From Streptomyces carpinensis (GTDB taxonomy: Bacteria > Actinomycetota > Actinomycetes > Streptomycetales > Streptomycetaceae), in the NCBI RefSeq assembly GCF_002154505.1, contig NZ_MUBM01000370.1, positions 1 to 42,150 of the forward strand: a stretch of DNA of 42,150 bases, written 5' to 3'. Shown here in pieces: positions 42,132-42,150 of the stretch. The notes below the pieces were generated by a model that worked only from the letters and a program-made list of their open reading frames with translations, had not been told where the DNA came from and made no database searches. A program made the position numbers and the translations under genes. Position 1 is the first letter of the stretch, and every line of letters begins with the position of its first letter.

Positions 42132-42150
42132 CTGCCCCTTATACACATCT
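42132..42150. other. Probable Nextera/Tn5 mosaic-end adapter
   Basis: The final 19 bases, CTGCCCCTTATACACATCT, match the 19-base Tn5 mosaic end used in Nextera libraries (CTGTCTCTTATACACATCT) at 17 positions and stop exactly at the window end. Library adapter carried into the contig end is the simplest explanation, so these bases should not be interpreted as genome. Confidence 0.8.

Noticed and set aside
1..42150. CRISPR array or rRNA genes
   Set aside because: I saw no regularly spaced 25-40 base repeats and no rRNA-like conserved stretches anywhere in the window.

Overview
The window looks like the end of a contig from a Streptomyces-type actinomycete. Most of it has very high GC with G/C-ending codons. 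GTG and TTG starts are common, and the gene families are typical of the genus: DUF1152, ECF41 sigma factor, MMPL exporter, DrrAB-type ABC transporter, trypco2/trypsin-NACHT, flotillin with a giant 'DNA repair' ATPase, and an Rv1733c-like membrane protein. The last 19 bases match the Nextera/Tn5 mosaic end at 17 of 19 positions, so they are probably adapter rather than genome.

Left part (1-8300) is accessory DNA. After a DUF1152 gene there is a conspicuously AT-richer stretch. It holds a GmrSD-like DUF262/DUF1524 protein and a two-gene unit made of a DUF4365 protein and an unrecognised 386-aa protein. It is followed by a chain of small genes, several broken by single frameshifts (5491-7350). 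The chain ends in helically phased GTGCCAG repeats, a 3' half of a tRNA-Gly(CCC) gene and the C-terminal stub of a tyrosine integrase. That order (arm repeats, tRNA core, integrase end) is the order of an attP site, so I read it as a junction between two integrative elements stacked in a tRNA gene.

Middle (8300-18900): a DUF1963-like protein, two small membrane proteins, then an MMPL/RND exporter followed by a NarL-type sensor kinase and response regulator. A strong terminator separates these from a convergent operon of a DUF4097 protein with a DrrA/DrrB-type ABC exporter. A molybdenum sulfite oxidase is divergent from that operon, and five GCAACG-type boxes lie in the shared upstream region.

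19000-24500 (minus strand): a trypco2 / trypsin-NACHT-HEAT / beta-propeller operon, an NLR-like conflict system of the kind predicted from comparative genomics. 24700-33700 is ordinary chromosome: an ECF41 sigma factor with its FAD-oxidoreductase neighbour, an alpha/beta hydrolase, an erythromycin-esterase homologue, an Fpg/Nei glycosylase, a MarR regulator divergent from a SnoaL-like protein with a perfect operator palindrome, TrmO, and a PAP2 phosphatase.

33660-41017 (minus strand): a large operon of a flotillin-like SPFH protein, a 1664-aa coiled-coil AAA+ ATPase and probably a tiny single-pass membrane protein coupled to the ATPase stop. This operon and the trypsin-NACHT operon are the most interesting systems here. 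The functions proposed for them are inferred from domains and gene order only.
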